From contig CANRER010000033.1 of the NCBI GenBank assembly GCA_947629615.1, forward strand, positions 1-11,933: a stretch of DNA of 11,933 nucleotides, given 5' to 3'. The DNA comes from an uncultured Clostridia bacterium. GTDB lineage: Bacteria > Bacillota > Clostridia > UMGS1883. The position numbers were made by a program, and so were the translations under genes. How positions within the stretch are numbered: position 1 is the stretch's first letter; each line of letters starts with the position of its first letter. Under the pieces are notes generated by a model. The model had not been told where the DNA came from, ran no database searches, and was given only the letters and a program-made list of their open reading frames with translations. Shown here piece by piece: positions 1 through 5,981 of this stretch.

Positions 1-90
1 ACGGGAGAACGCGGACGCCCGTCAAAATGCGATAACCGCAGTGTAATGAATGGAATACTGTGGATTGCCAGAGGAGGAGCGCCGAGTCGG
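1..90 (+). pseudogene. IS5-family transposase fragment (N-terminal region)
   Basis: Reading from base 1 in frame 1 gives TGERGRPSKCDNRSV followed by MNGILWIARGGAP. This closely resembles the N-terminal DUF4096-type region of IS5-family transposases, where the usual pattern is G.RGRP.K..NR.V.NGILWI.R.GAPWRDLP. The match stops at about base 84, just where WRDLP is expected; the sequence then reads SRRSLLS and hits a stop near base 156 with no further transposase resemblance. The 5' end lies outside the window, so how much remains upstream is unknown. No terminal inverted repeat is visible. The family assignment rests on recognised motifs in about 28 residues. It is a degraded remnant rather than an active element. 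Confidence 0.72.
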
Positions 91-96
91 CGCTCC
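76..96. repeat. Perfect inverted repeat inside the transposase remnant
   Basis: Arms of 10 bases (GGAGCGCCGA and TCGGCGCTCC) flank a single central G. The left arm is ordinary transposase coding sequence (Gly-Ala-Pro); the right arm replaces the expected WRDLP codons. This suggests the palindrome arose by a local inverted duplication at the point where the reading frame degenerates. No T-run follows on either strand, so it is not a convincing terminator. Confidence 0.6.
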
Positions 97-211
97 CTAC
101 TTAGCGTACCGCAGGGTGTGTGTCCCCGTTCGGCTCACAATGGGTCGTTTCATTGAACGCGAGAAAACCGCTTTTCTGTGTTTGGATGGCATTTTATCGG
201 TACCGGCTTAG

Positions 212-845
212 TTAAATATCCGATATTATTCCGTCTGTCGTAGCATTTACGCCAAGTTCCTTGAATTTTTTCATCGAGGCTGACACAGATACCATTTTCT
301 ACTTGAACAACATATGTACTATCTCCCAAAAACAATGATACAAAAGCCTCTAAATTCTCGCCCGTATCTTCGTCTGTAAGTTTTTTCGCTATCTCTGAAT
401 ATTAGCCTCAAGACTTTCTGCATTTAATTGCGTAGCATTCTCTATTAATAGTTGTTCTTCTGATTCTGAATAATCCGTTTCCACATAGTATTCGATACGG
501 TCGAGAAGTATCTGACCTCCATTTTTCGTAAAAAGGAATTTCATTACTCTGTATTTATTGTTTTCGCAAAAATAGAATAAGTTAATGCATTCAATATCGC
601 CACTGTCTACACCCATCCAATAGTCGCTTTGAACAAGGGAATATAACGGATTTTCTATCTTCTGTTCAGCGGCTGCTATAACGCTCTCCCATACTGTATT
701 CTCATTATTTATTTCGCGATTGATAATAGTAACTTTATCGGGCGTACCCGGTGCTTTTTTACCGTAAGCACAACAACATTATTACCCCTATCAAAACGGA
801 AAGAAAAACCAATCTATACACGGTATATTTGAGTTTTTTCGTCAT
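212..845 (-). pseudogene. Frameshifted membrane-anchored or secreted hypothetical protein
   Basis: The ATG at 845 is preceded by AGGAG and starts MTKKLKYTVYRLVFLSVL, a basic then hydrophobic signal or anchor segment, but this frame stops at 759-761. The reading continues in a second frame (CAYGKKAPGTPDKVTIINRE, through VWESVIAAAEQKIENPL and YWMGVDSGDIECINLFYF) to a stop at 389. It then continues in the first frame again (EIAKKLTDEDTGENLEAFVS) and probably shifts once more between about 299 and 265 to end as MKKFKELGVNATTDGIISDI with a stop at 212. Stitched together it would be about 210 residues. The pieces join smoothly in composition (acidic, Asn-rich, AT-rich codons), which supports one ancestral gene with three frameshifts. 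If the last shift is not real, the third segment ends at 150. I do not recognise the family. The start sits 4 bases after the stop of the upstream remnant, so the two were once an operon. Confidence 0.6.
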
Positions 846-849
846 TGGC

Positions 850-990
850 TTACACTCCTATTATATTTTTTAATGCCTCGTAATAACTATACGCTGCGTC
901 GCCATATTTTTTCGCTGTATCTCCGGGCATATCTGCTGAACACTGAAGCGTTTACTGCGCCTGTCAAGCTGTTGTTTTCAGTATAGAACG
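850..990 (-). pseudogene. C-terminal remnant of an upstream gene, frameshifted
   Basis: On the minus strand the segment FYTENNSLTGAVNASVFS (from about 988) passes, by a frameshift between about 951 and 900, into ADMPGDTAKKYGDAAYSYY and EALKNIIGV with a stop at 850-852. There is no start codon or ribosome binding site; the 5' part is missing and the remnant abuts the terminator at 996-1023. The tight spacing to the following gene (ATG at 845) shows a former two-gene operon. The ending is compatible with the C-terminus of a larger protein, but I cannot name the family. Confidence 0.4.
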
Positions 991-995
991 CAAGC

Positions 996-1030
996 AAAAA
1001 AGGCTTCCCTCGGGAAGCCTTTTCGTTTTT
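996..1030. terminator. Bidirectional intrinsic terminator after the nucleotidase gene
   Basis: The stem AAAAGGCTTCCC / GGGAAGCCTTTT is perfectly complementary around a minimal TC centre (CTCG as a four-base loop). It is flanked by an A-run on the left (T-run on the minus strand) and by TTTTCGTTTTT on the right. It lies 15 bases past the nucleotidase stop, so its main job is to end the minus-strand secreted-protein operon. Confidence 0.88.
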
Positions 1031-1044
1031 ACCGCTGCAGCAAT

Positions 1045-3174
1045 CTATTCGGCGGAATTTTCGCCGTACGCAAGCTCGGGCCAGCCGAGGGCGAAGCCCA
1101 TATACTCGTTAATCAGGCCGTTGCCGCTATAGTTATTCACATAAACCTCGCGCTGATTTTCGTAAAGCTTAACGGCGTGGGGGCCGTCGGGAAGCTCAAG
1201 CTCAAGCACGCCGTCGGTCACGCTGCCGACGACCTTTTCGCTCCCGTCAACGATGGCGGTGAGGGAGGCGGGCAGGTTTTCGCCTGTCACGGAAATATGC
1301 GCGGAGTACGTTCTTTCTGGGTCATGCGCCGCCGTCTTGATACGGCCCTCCGATATGGGAATATCAAGCGGCTTTGCTCCGTTTTCGGTAAGCTCGTTCA
1401 CATAGGCGAGAACGGCCTCGGTAAGGCCGCCGCCCTCGGCTATGTCGGGGCAGTCCTTGAACATTCCGTCGCTGCCCATAACGTAATCGTTGGAAACAAG
1501 GACGAGCTTCGTTTCCGCGTCGTCACGGCCGAGAGGCTTGTCGCTGCCTTCAAGATAAACGGCGCTCACCTTCGAGCCTGTTTCGGCGTTGGGGTCGAAC
1601 GTGAGGCTCATGCCGCCAAGCTGCGGGAACGAGCCGGAGTAGTTGGCGTTTTTGGGCTCAAGGAAGCCTGTTTCGGCGGTTTGCTTTACTATAGACGAAA
1701 CAAAGCTTTCAAGGCCCGTGTAAAGCGCGGCCGGAGTTATTTCTTTGGTCATTACGGCGTTGGCGTAGGGCAGGCAGTTGATAAAGCTGCCGACGGTCAT
1801 CTCGCCGTTAGGCACCGACGTGCGGAAGCCGCCGCCGTTTTCGATGGCCACAATGGGCAGGCCGCGCTTATCCTTGGGCAGAATGTCCTCGGCCTCGGCT
1901 ATCATCGCGTCGCAAATCAAATCGCCGAGGTTGGTTTCGCCCGCGCGGGCCACGGGTATGCCGTTCAGCGTGCCGCCCCAAAGCGTGGCGGCGTTCGTGC
2001 CGATGGGCTGCTTCAGTGTTTCCTCAAGCTCGCCGTTGACGCCGTCTATAACGGCGGCGACGGCAGGGTCGGGAGCCACGTTCTCGAAGAACGCGCGGCT
2101 CAGCATGGTTTCGTCAATGCTTACGGAACCGTCGTCGGCGACGGTTATTTCCATGCGGCCCACGTTGGCGCCGCCCGTGCCGGTTTGCGCGATGGTTATG
2201 CCCTCGACGGCCTCGTTCACCACCGTGTGGCTGTGGCCGTCGATAATCGCGTCAAGCCCTGTGCCCTTCATTTCCTTGGCGAGGGCCTCGCTTGTGTAGG
2301 AGCCTTCCTCCTCAAGCACGCCCATGTGCGTGAGGGCGACGGTCACGTCGGCCCCCTTGCTCTCGAGCTCGGCCACCTGAGCCTTGGCCGTTTCAACCTC
2401 GTCCCCGAAGGTCACGCCGACGAGGTTTTCGGGCTTGGTCGAGGTGAGCGTGCCTGCCGTCGTAAGGGCGAAAAAGCCCACCTTAACGCCGTTTTTCTCG
2501 ATAATAACGTTGTCGCCGTCCTCGCCACAGATAAGGCCGCCGTCGAGGTACGTGTTCGCGGAAAGCATCGGGAACTCGGCCATGTCAATCAGGGCCTTCA
2601 GCCGCTCCGTGCCGTAGTCAAATTCGTGGTTGCCCAAGGCCATAACGTCGTAGCCCGCGGCGTTCATTATCTTTATCACGTCCTCGCCCTTGGACTGCGA
2701 GGCCAGCGCGACGCCCTGCACGGCGTCGCCGCCGTCGGCGAGGATTGCGTCCTCTAGGCCCTTCAGCGCGGCCACGCGGTCGCTGCCGATAACCGAGCCG
2801 GAGCCGACAAGGCTGCCGTGCATATCGTTGGTGTGCAAAATTACGACGGAGCGGCCGTCTCCGTCGCCGAGCGCGTAGGTCTTAGCCTCGCCCCCGACGG
2901 GCTCAAGCTCGGCCGTCCATGCAAAAACCTTGGCCCTTGCTGCCCCGTCCGAGGCGTAAAGGTCAACGAGCGTATCAAGCTCGCCCTCGGTCAGCGCGCC
3001 GTTTATGCGCCTCACGCCCGTGAGCCTGCCCTCGGCGTCGTAATACACGGCCGCCATGAACGCCGCCTCCGCCGGCTTTTCGCCGTCCGCCGCGAAGGAC
3101 GGCAGAGCCGCCGCCCCCGCCGCCGTGAAGGCGGCCGTCGCCAGCGCGAGTATGCGCTTAAAAATTCTGTTCAT
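1045..3174 (-). CDS. Secreted 5'-nucleotidase / metallophosphoesterase (UshA-like)
   Basis: A 709-residue exported enzyme expected to hydrolyse nucleoside 5'-phosphates or related phosphoesters at the cell surface. Residues 1-28 form a signal peptide (MNRIFKRILAL, cleavage likely after SFA). Residues 39-102 form an extra N-terminal domain also seen in the upstream NlpC/P60 protein. The two-metal metallophosphoesterase domain follows: TNDMHG (115-120), GGDAVQG (148-154), GNHEFDYG (181-188), THMG (282-285), DGHSHT (312-317). The 5'-nucleotidase C-terminal domain has ENGGGFR (445-451) and NDYVMGSDGM near 575, which form the substrate pocket in this family. The last 90 or so residues are a beta-rich tail I do not recognise; there is no LPXTG motif or C-terminal membrane segment. 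A GGGAG ribosome binding site precedes the ATG. It is the second gene of an operon, 27 bases after the peptidase gene. Exact substrate is not determinable from sequence. Confidence 0.93.
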   Translation of the reverse strand: MNRIFKRILALATAAFTAAGAAALPSFAADGEKPAEAAFMAAVYYDAEGRLTGVRRINGALTEGELDTLVDLYASDGAARAKVFAWTAELEPVGGEAKTYALGDGDGRSVVILHTNDMHGSLVGSGSVIGSDRVAALKGLEDAILADGGDAVQGVALASQSKGEDVIKIMNAAGYDVMALGNHEFDYGTERLKALIDMAEFPMLSANTYLDGGLICGEDGDNVIIEKNGVKVGFFALTTAGTLTSTKPENLVGVTFGDEVETAKAQVAELESKGADVTVALTHMGVLEEEGSYTSEALAKEMKGTGLDAIIDGHSHTVVNEAVEGITIAQTGTGGANVGRMEITVADDGSVSIDETMLSRAFFENVAPDPAVAAVIDGVNGELEETLKQPIGTNAATLWGGTLNGIPVARAGETNLGDLICDAMIAEAEDILPKDKRGLPIVAIENGGGFRTSVPNGEMTVGSFINCLPYANAVMTKEITPAALYTGLESFVSSIVKQTAETGFLEPKNANYSGSFPQLGGMSLTFDPNAETGSKVSAVYLEGSDKPLGRDDAETKLVLVSNDYVMGSDGMFKDCPDIAEGGGLTEAVLAYVNELTENGAKPLDIPISEGRIKTAAHDPERTYSAHISVTGENLPASLTAIVDGSEKVVGSVTDGVLELELPDGPHAVKLYENQREVYVNNYSGNGLINEYMGFALGWPELAYGENSAE

Positions 3175-3201
3175 GTCTATCTCTCCCTTATAAAATAGTC
3201 C

Positions 3202-4782
3202 TTATTTAACCTCGACCGCGTGCGTCAGATTGTGCAGCCATGTTGTATGGTTCGCCCGCAGTGTGGAAAGGTCGTTCAGTATAACGCCCCTCGGGTATAT
3301 AATGCCCTCGTCCGGGGCCTCGGGGTCAACAAGGCCGCTGACGTCGTTCACGGAGTAGTAATACCCGCCCTCGCTGCCGATATACACCACTTCGTGGCCG
3401 GGGAAAATGAGTATCGTTCCCGCCGGCGCGCCGTCCAGATAGGCGGCCTTTTCCTCGTCCGTCATCGCGGACATATCCGTCACGCCTGTGGGAACCTTGC
3501 CCTGCCACGTGGTGTTGCGCGGCAGCTCAATGCCGAAACAGCGGTATATCTCCCTCGCGAACGAGGAGCAGTCGTTCGAGCTCATCATTCCGCCCCAGCC
3601 GTAGCGGTTGCCCAGCTCCTTCATCGCCTGCGTTATCACGTTCGCCTGCGTGTAGGGAAGATAGCCCACGCATACGTCGCGGTTGGCCGGAATGAGGGCG
3701 AGCTTCGGGCTGTATTTGCCGTCGGCGTCCCTCGCGGGCATTTTCACAACGTAATTGTTCCACGGCAGGCGGTTTTCCACATAGCCCGGCCACTCCTCCA
3801 CAAGCTCGAGAACGGTGCTCATCGGGAGCATTTTTTCGTTCAGGTCGGGATCGGCGCTGGGCTCAAGATACACTCTTTCGCCCGTGACGAGAAGCGCTCT
3901 TTCGGGGTGAGTAATCTGTTCCCATTGCTCCTTGCTTTCGCATACGGCTATGTCCTCCGTCGCCACCCAGCCCGAGCAGCATTGGCTCTTCACAAGGGTA
4001 AAGCGGCCGTCGCCGGTTGTTATGTATGCGGCGAGAGGCTCGTTCACATAAATCGGGGCCGAAACAAGGTCGTCCCACTCCATGTCAGTTGGGCTGTCGG
4101 AGAGAAAATCCGCGTAGGGATAAGCCTTCATGACGGTTCGGTTCACGCCCACGGCGTACCTAAGCTCCATACTGTCGCTGACGTCGGCGTTTCTGATGTT
4201 CTCCCTGATAGCCTCATAATATTCCTCGCTTACAGGCTCGCCGTGGAGGTAAAGCCCCACCGGCGAGGCGAAGTCCGCCGCGGCCGCCACGAGCTGTGTG
4301 CCGTTGTATACCTCGGGCAGGGCCGCGAGGTCAAAGGTGTTCGTGGCGGGAGTTTCGAGAATGGCGCGGTTATAGGCCTCAATCTCGTCCGGCGTCATGA
4401 TAATCTCGTCCGCCGCCGCGATTTTCGATATCCAGAACTCCGGCTTGCACATCGCGTCCGTCACGTGCGGAGCCTTAAAGGTTCCGTCGCCGCCAGCGTC
4501 GCGCAGATATTCGGCCTCAATCGGCTCGCCCTCGGGCGAAAGGCCGTCGTCCCACCTGTAAAGCACGCCGGAGGAGCCCTTTTCGTGGGCGCCCTCGCTC
4601 ACAAGCTCCCTAAGACTGTCCTCGGGAAGCAGGGGATCTGCGGCTTCCGCGCCGACAAGGCTTCCGTCCCCGGCGTAGTACGCGCACACGTAAAACGGCC
4701 CGCGCTCCGCGGCTTGCGCCGCCGCCGGGCAGACCGTCAAAGCGGCCGCCGCGAGGGCGGCTGTAAGTCGATATAGCTTCAT
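3202..4782 (-). CDS. Secreted NlpC/P60 cell-wall peptidase with SH3-type domains
   Basis: A 526-residue exported protein, likely a gamma-D-glutamyl-diamino-acid endopeptidase cutting peptidoglycan stem peptides. I chose the ATG at 4782: AAGGAGGAG sits 7 bases upstream and a clean signal peptide follows (MKLYRLTAALAAAAL, cleavage after AQA at about 24). An open frame extends 53 codons further upstream, but it runs past the promoter and lacks a ribosome binding site. Domain order: a 64-residue N-terminal domain (30-93) shared with the downstream nucleotidase; a segment resembling the N-terminal stabilising domain of NlpC/P60 proteins (about 112-165, PEFWISK, EIEAYNRAI); SH3-like domains (about 205-375, with GWVATEDIAV and YLEP); then the catalytic domain (380-526) with YGWGG, Cys405 in NDCSSFAR and His463 in PGHEVVYIG. 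The cysteine and histidine are intact, so it should be active. First gene of a two-gene operon. Confidence 0.9.
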   Translation of the reverse strand: MKLYRLTAALAAAALTVCPAAAQAAERGPFYVCAYYAGDGSLVGAEAADPLLPEDSLRELVSEGAHEKGSSGVLYRWDDGLSPEGEPIEAEYLRDAGGDGTFKAPHVTDAMCKPEFWISKIAAADEIIMTPDEIEAYNRAILETPATNTFDLAALPEVYNGTQLVAAAADFASPVGLYLHGEPVSEEYYEAIRENIRNADVSDSMELRYAVGVNRTVMKAYPYADFLSDSPTDMEWDDLVSAPIYVNEPLAAYITTGDGRFTLVKSQCCSGWVATEDIAVCESKEQWEQITHPERALLVTGERVYLEPSADPDLNEKMLPMSTVLELVEEWPGYVENRLPWNNYVVKMPARDADGKYSPKLALIPANRDVCVGYLPYTQANVITQAMKELGNRYGWGGMMSSNDCSSFAREIYRCFGIELPRNTTWQGKVPTGVTDMSAMTDEEKAAYLDGAPAGTILIFPGHEVVYIGSEGGYYYSVNDVSGLVDPEAPDEGIIYPRGVILNDLSTLRANHTTWLHNLTHAVEVK

Positions 4783-4836
4783 GGCTTTCTCCTCCTTGTC
4801 AAATAGCCGCCGGCGGGAGAGCGGCCCCGCGCCCCC

Positions 4837-4865
4837 TTGAAAATCGCCCTCGGCTGTGGTATAAT
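4837..4865 (+). promoter_or_regulatory. Sigma-A promoter facing the broken hydrolase gene
   Basis: TTGAAA (4837-4842), a 17-base spacer and TATAAT (4860-4865) preceded by TGG, an extended -10 element. Transcription would begin near 4872 and run rightward through the minus-strand promoter at 4901-4929 to the hydrolase start at 4974. The gene it served is dead, but the promoter looks intact. Confidence 0.65.
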
Positions 4866-4900
4866 AGCGATAGGGTTCGGCCTTTAAATGCTTCAAATGT

Positions 4901-4929
4901 ATTATAACGCTTTTTCGGCGCAATGTCAA
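4901..4929 (-). promoter_or_regulatory. Consensus sigma-A promoter of the NlpC/P60-nucleotidase operon
   Basis: On the minus strand TTGACA (4924-4929) and TATAAT (4901-4906) are separated by exactly 17 bases, a perfect match to the vegetative consensus. Transcription would start near 4894, giving a leader of about 110 bases before the ATG at 4782. Such a strong promoter suggests abundant expression of the two exported proteins. Confidence 0.88.
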
Positions 4930-4973
4930 TAAAAAATACATAGACGGATACTAAAAGAAAGGATTGATTTTTC

Positions 4974-5158
4974 ATGTTCAGCCTCACAAACGAATGGGAT
5001 AAAACCTTCTCGTAAAGCGAACGGGTGAACCACTCCAAGGTCAGCTTCCGCAACCGCTGCGGCATAATGCTGGCGGCCGATTTTTACGAGCCGAAGGAGG
5101 CCTCCGGCCCCTTGCCGCGCTCGCGGTGTGCGGGCCGTTTGGCGCGGTTAGGCAATAG
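4974..5158 (+). pseudogene. Truncated alpha/beta hydrolase gene
   Basis: An ATG at 4974 with AAAGGA upstream starts MFSLTNEWDKTFS, then a TAA at 5013-5015 interrupts. The frame continues as SERVNHSKVSFRNRCGIMLA and ADFYEPKEASG, and with a one-base shift near 5107-5113 continues as PLAALAVCGPFGAVRQ to a stop at 5156. The pattern NHSKV.F.NR.GI.LAADLY.PK followed by LPAL.VCGPFGAVKEQ is characteristic of the N-terminus of a family of bacterial alpha/beta hydrolases (dienelactone-hydrolase-like). The catalytic serine, aspartate and histidine regions are all missing. So there are three lesions: a nonsense codon, a frameshift and loss of the 3' part where IS3-family sequence begins. The promoter and ribosome binding site remain. 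Confidence 0.72.
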
Positions 5159-5172
5159 GGAGCCGAACCCCG

Positions 5173-5451
5173 GGTTGGCAGTATCAACATGCGGAATATC
5201 AGCGGCTTCTGAAGGAGCACAATATCATACAAAGTATGTCGAGGAAAGGAAATTGTATGGACAATGGCGCGATGGAAAACTTCTTCGGCAGATTGAAGGT
5301 CGAGATGTTTTATGGCGAGAAATTTGAAAGTGTTAACGCTTTCATTACCGAATTAAAGCATTATATCGACTATTACAATAATGAACGAATTTCAGTTAAA
5401 CTAAAAGGAATGAGCCCGGTACAATACCGAACTCATTCACAGATAATTTAA
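5173..5451 (+). pseudogene. IS3-family transposase (OrfB) C-terminal fragment
   Basis: The frame reads GWQYQHAEYQRLLKEHNIIQ, then SMSRKGNCMDNGAMENFFGR, LKVEMFYGEKFESVNAF, HYIDYYNNERISVKLKGMSP and VQYRTHSQII, then TAA. This is the typical C-terminus of an IS150/IS3-type DDE integrase: MSR.GNC.DN..MENFFG.LK carries the final catalytic glutamate, and YI.YYN..RI..KL.G.SP.QYR is the conserved end. The two catalytic aspartates lie in the missing part. An internal ATG at 5236 could yield a 71-residue peptide, but that is only a piece of the transposase, not an independent gene. Confidence 0.88.
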
Positions 5452-5461
5452 GTTTAATTTT

Positions 5462-5486
5462 TGTCTAAACTTTGGGGTTCACTTCA
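5462..5486. repeat. Right terminal inverted repeat of the IS3-family remnant
   Basis: On the minus strand the repeat begins TGAAGTGAACCCCAAAGTTT, the usual TG...ACCCCAAA look of IS3/IS150-group ends. It sits immediately downstream of the transposase stop, as expected. No partner repeat is found in the window. Confidence 0.75.
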
Positions 5487-5544
5487 TTTCGGCGGATTTT
5501 TTGCGGCAAACAAACTATTGTTAAATAGCTTAATCAGCTCGATT

Positions 5545-5859
5545 TTATTTCTTGAAAAGATCCTTTATTTTATCGACAATGCCGCCCTCGGCTTCGGCCT
5601 TTTCGATAAGTTCCTCGGCTTCGTCCTTGATTTTGTCAACGACTTCGCTGTTAGCGATTTTCTCCTTGATTTTATCAAGGTAATCGCCCTCGCCGACGGT
5701 TTCCTTAAGGTGGTCGATAAGCGCGCTGACTTGCTCGTCGGGCAGGTCTACTCCGAAGGTTTGCTCGATGGTGTGAATGGGATACTTCTTGAGCTGCTCC
5801 TTGGCGGCCTCGTCCTTAGCCAGCTTTTCAACGGCTTCCTTGATTTTGTTGATATCCAT
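5545..5859 (-). CDS. Small charged helical protein of unknown function
   Basis: A 104-residue protein with AGGAGG 7 bases before its ATG and its own near-perfect promoter, so it is a real gene. No signal peptide or membrane segment. The N-terminal half (MDINKIKEAVEKLAKDEAAK, then PIHTIEQTFGVDLPDEQV) resembles a family of uncharacterised clostridial proteins with a central GVDLPDxQ motif, and more remotely the alpha-helical Nif11-like leader fold; that second link is weak. The C-terminal half is almost all Lys, Glu, Asp and Ile and carries three copies of a DKIK motif (62-65, 75-78, 96-99), suggesting amphipathic or coiled-coil helices. It lies directly after the phosphofructokinase terminator on the same strand but is transcribed separately. 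No modification or export genes lie nearby. No clear intrinsic terminator follows. Confidence 0.82.
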   Translation of the reverse strand: MDINKIKEAVEKLAKDEAAKEQLKKYPIHTIEQTFGVDLPDEQVSALIDHLKETVGEGDYLDKIKEKIANSEVVDKIKDEAEELIEKAEAEGGIVDKIKDLFKK

Positions 5860-5890
5860 TTCTGTTCCTCCTTTTTTATTCTATAACTAA

Positions 5891-5920
5891 ATTATACTAT
5901 TAAGTCGCATACTTTGTCAA
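5891..5920 (-). promoter_or_regulatory. Sigma-A promoter of the small helical protein gene
   Basis: Minus-strand TTGACA (5915-5920), an 18-base spacer and TATAAT (5891-5896). It lies between the phosphofructokinase terminator and the ribosome binding site, giving a leader of about 25 bases. Confidence 0.82.
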
Positions 5921-5931
5921 TAAAAAAATGT

Positions 5932-5962
5932 AAAAATTTGCGGCGCACGAAAAGTGCACCGC
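5932..5962 (-). terminator. Intrinsic terminator of the phosphofructokinase gene
   Basis: On the minus strand GCGGTGCAC, loop TTTTC, GTGCGCCGC forms a 9-pair stem with one G-T wobble, followed by AAATTTTTA. It starts 20 bases after the phosphofructokinase stop codon. Confidence 0.78.
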
Positions 5963-5981
5963 ATTATCATGATTTTGAATA

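Larger units (their letters stand above)
5173..5486 (+). mobile_element. 3' remnant of an IS3-family insertion sequence
   Basis: The segment contains the last part of the transposase gene followed, 10 bases after its stop, by a right terminal inverted repeat ending in CA. The left terminal repeat, orfA and most of orfB are absent. The left boundary abuts the hydrolase remnant at about 5159-5173, so a deletion has joined the two. It cannot transpose by itself. Confidence 0.8.

Noticed and set aside
1177..2757. Long plus-strand open frame opposite the nucleotidase gene
   Set aside because: It has Ala/Gly/Val/His/Arg-rich content typical of the reverse of GC-rich coding DNA, no ribosome binding site, and lies wholly opposite a gene with clear catalytic motifs. 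The same applies to the plus-strand frames at 3220-4776 and 6057-7211 and the minus-strand frame at 7122-8690.
4716..4782. Lipoprotein signal in the NlpC/P60 protein
   Set aside because: The only nearby cysteine follows LTV, which lacks the small residue needed before the lipobox cysteine; an AQA cleavage site fits better.
4783..4941. N-terminal extension of the NlpC/P60 protein to an ATG at 4941
   Set aside because: The extension covers the promoter and the ribosome binding site of the ATG at 4782 and would bury the signal peptide.
5236..5451. Independent small gene of 71 residues
   Set aside because: It is the in-frame end of the IS3-family transposase; recognisable transposase residues continue upstream of this ATG.
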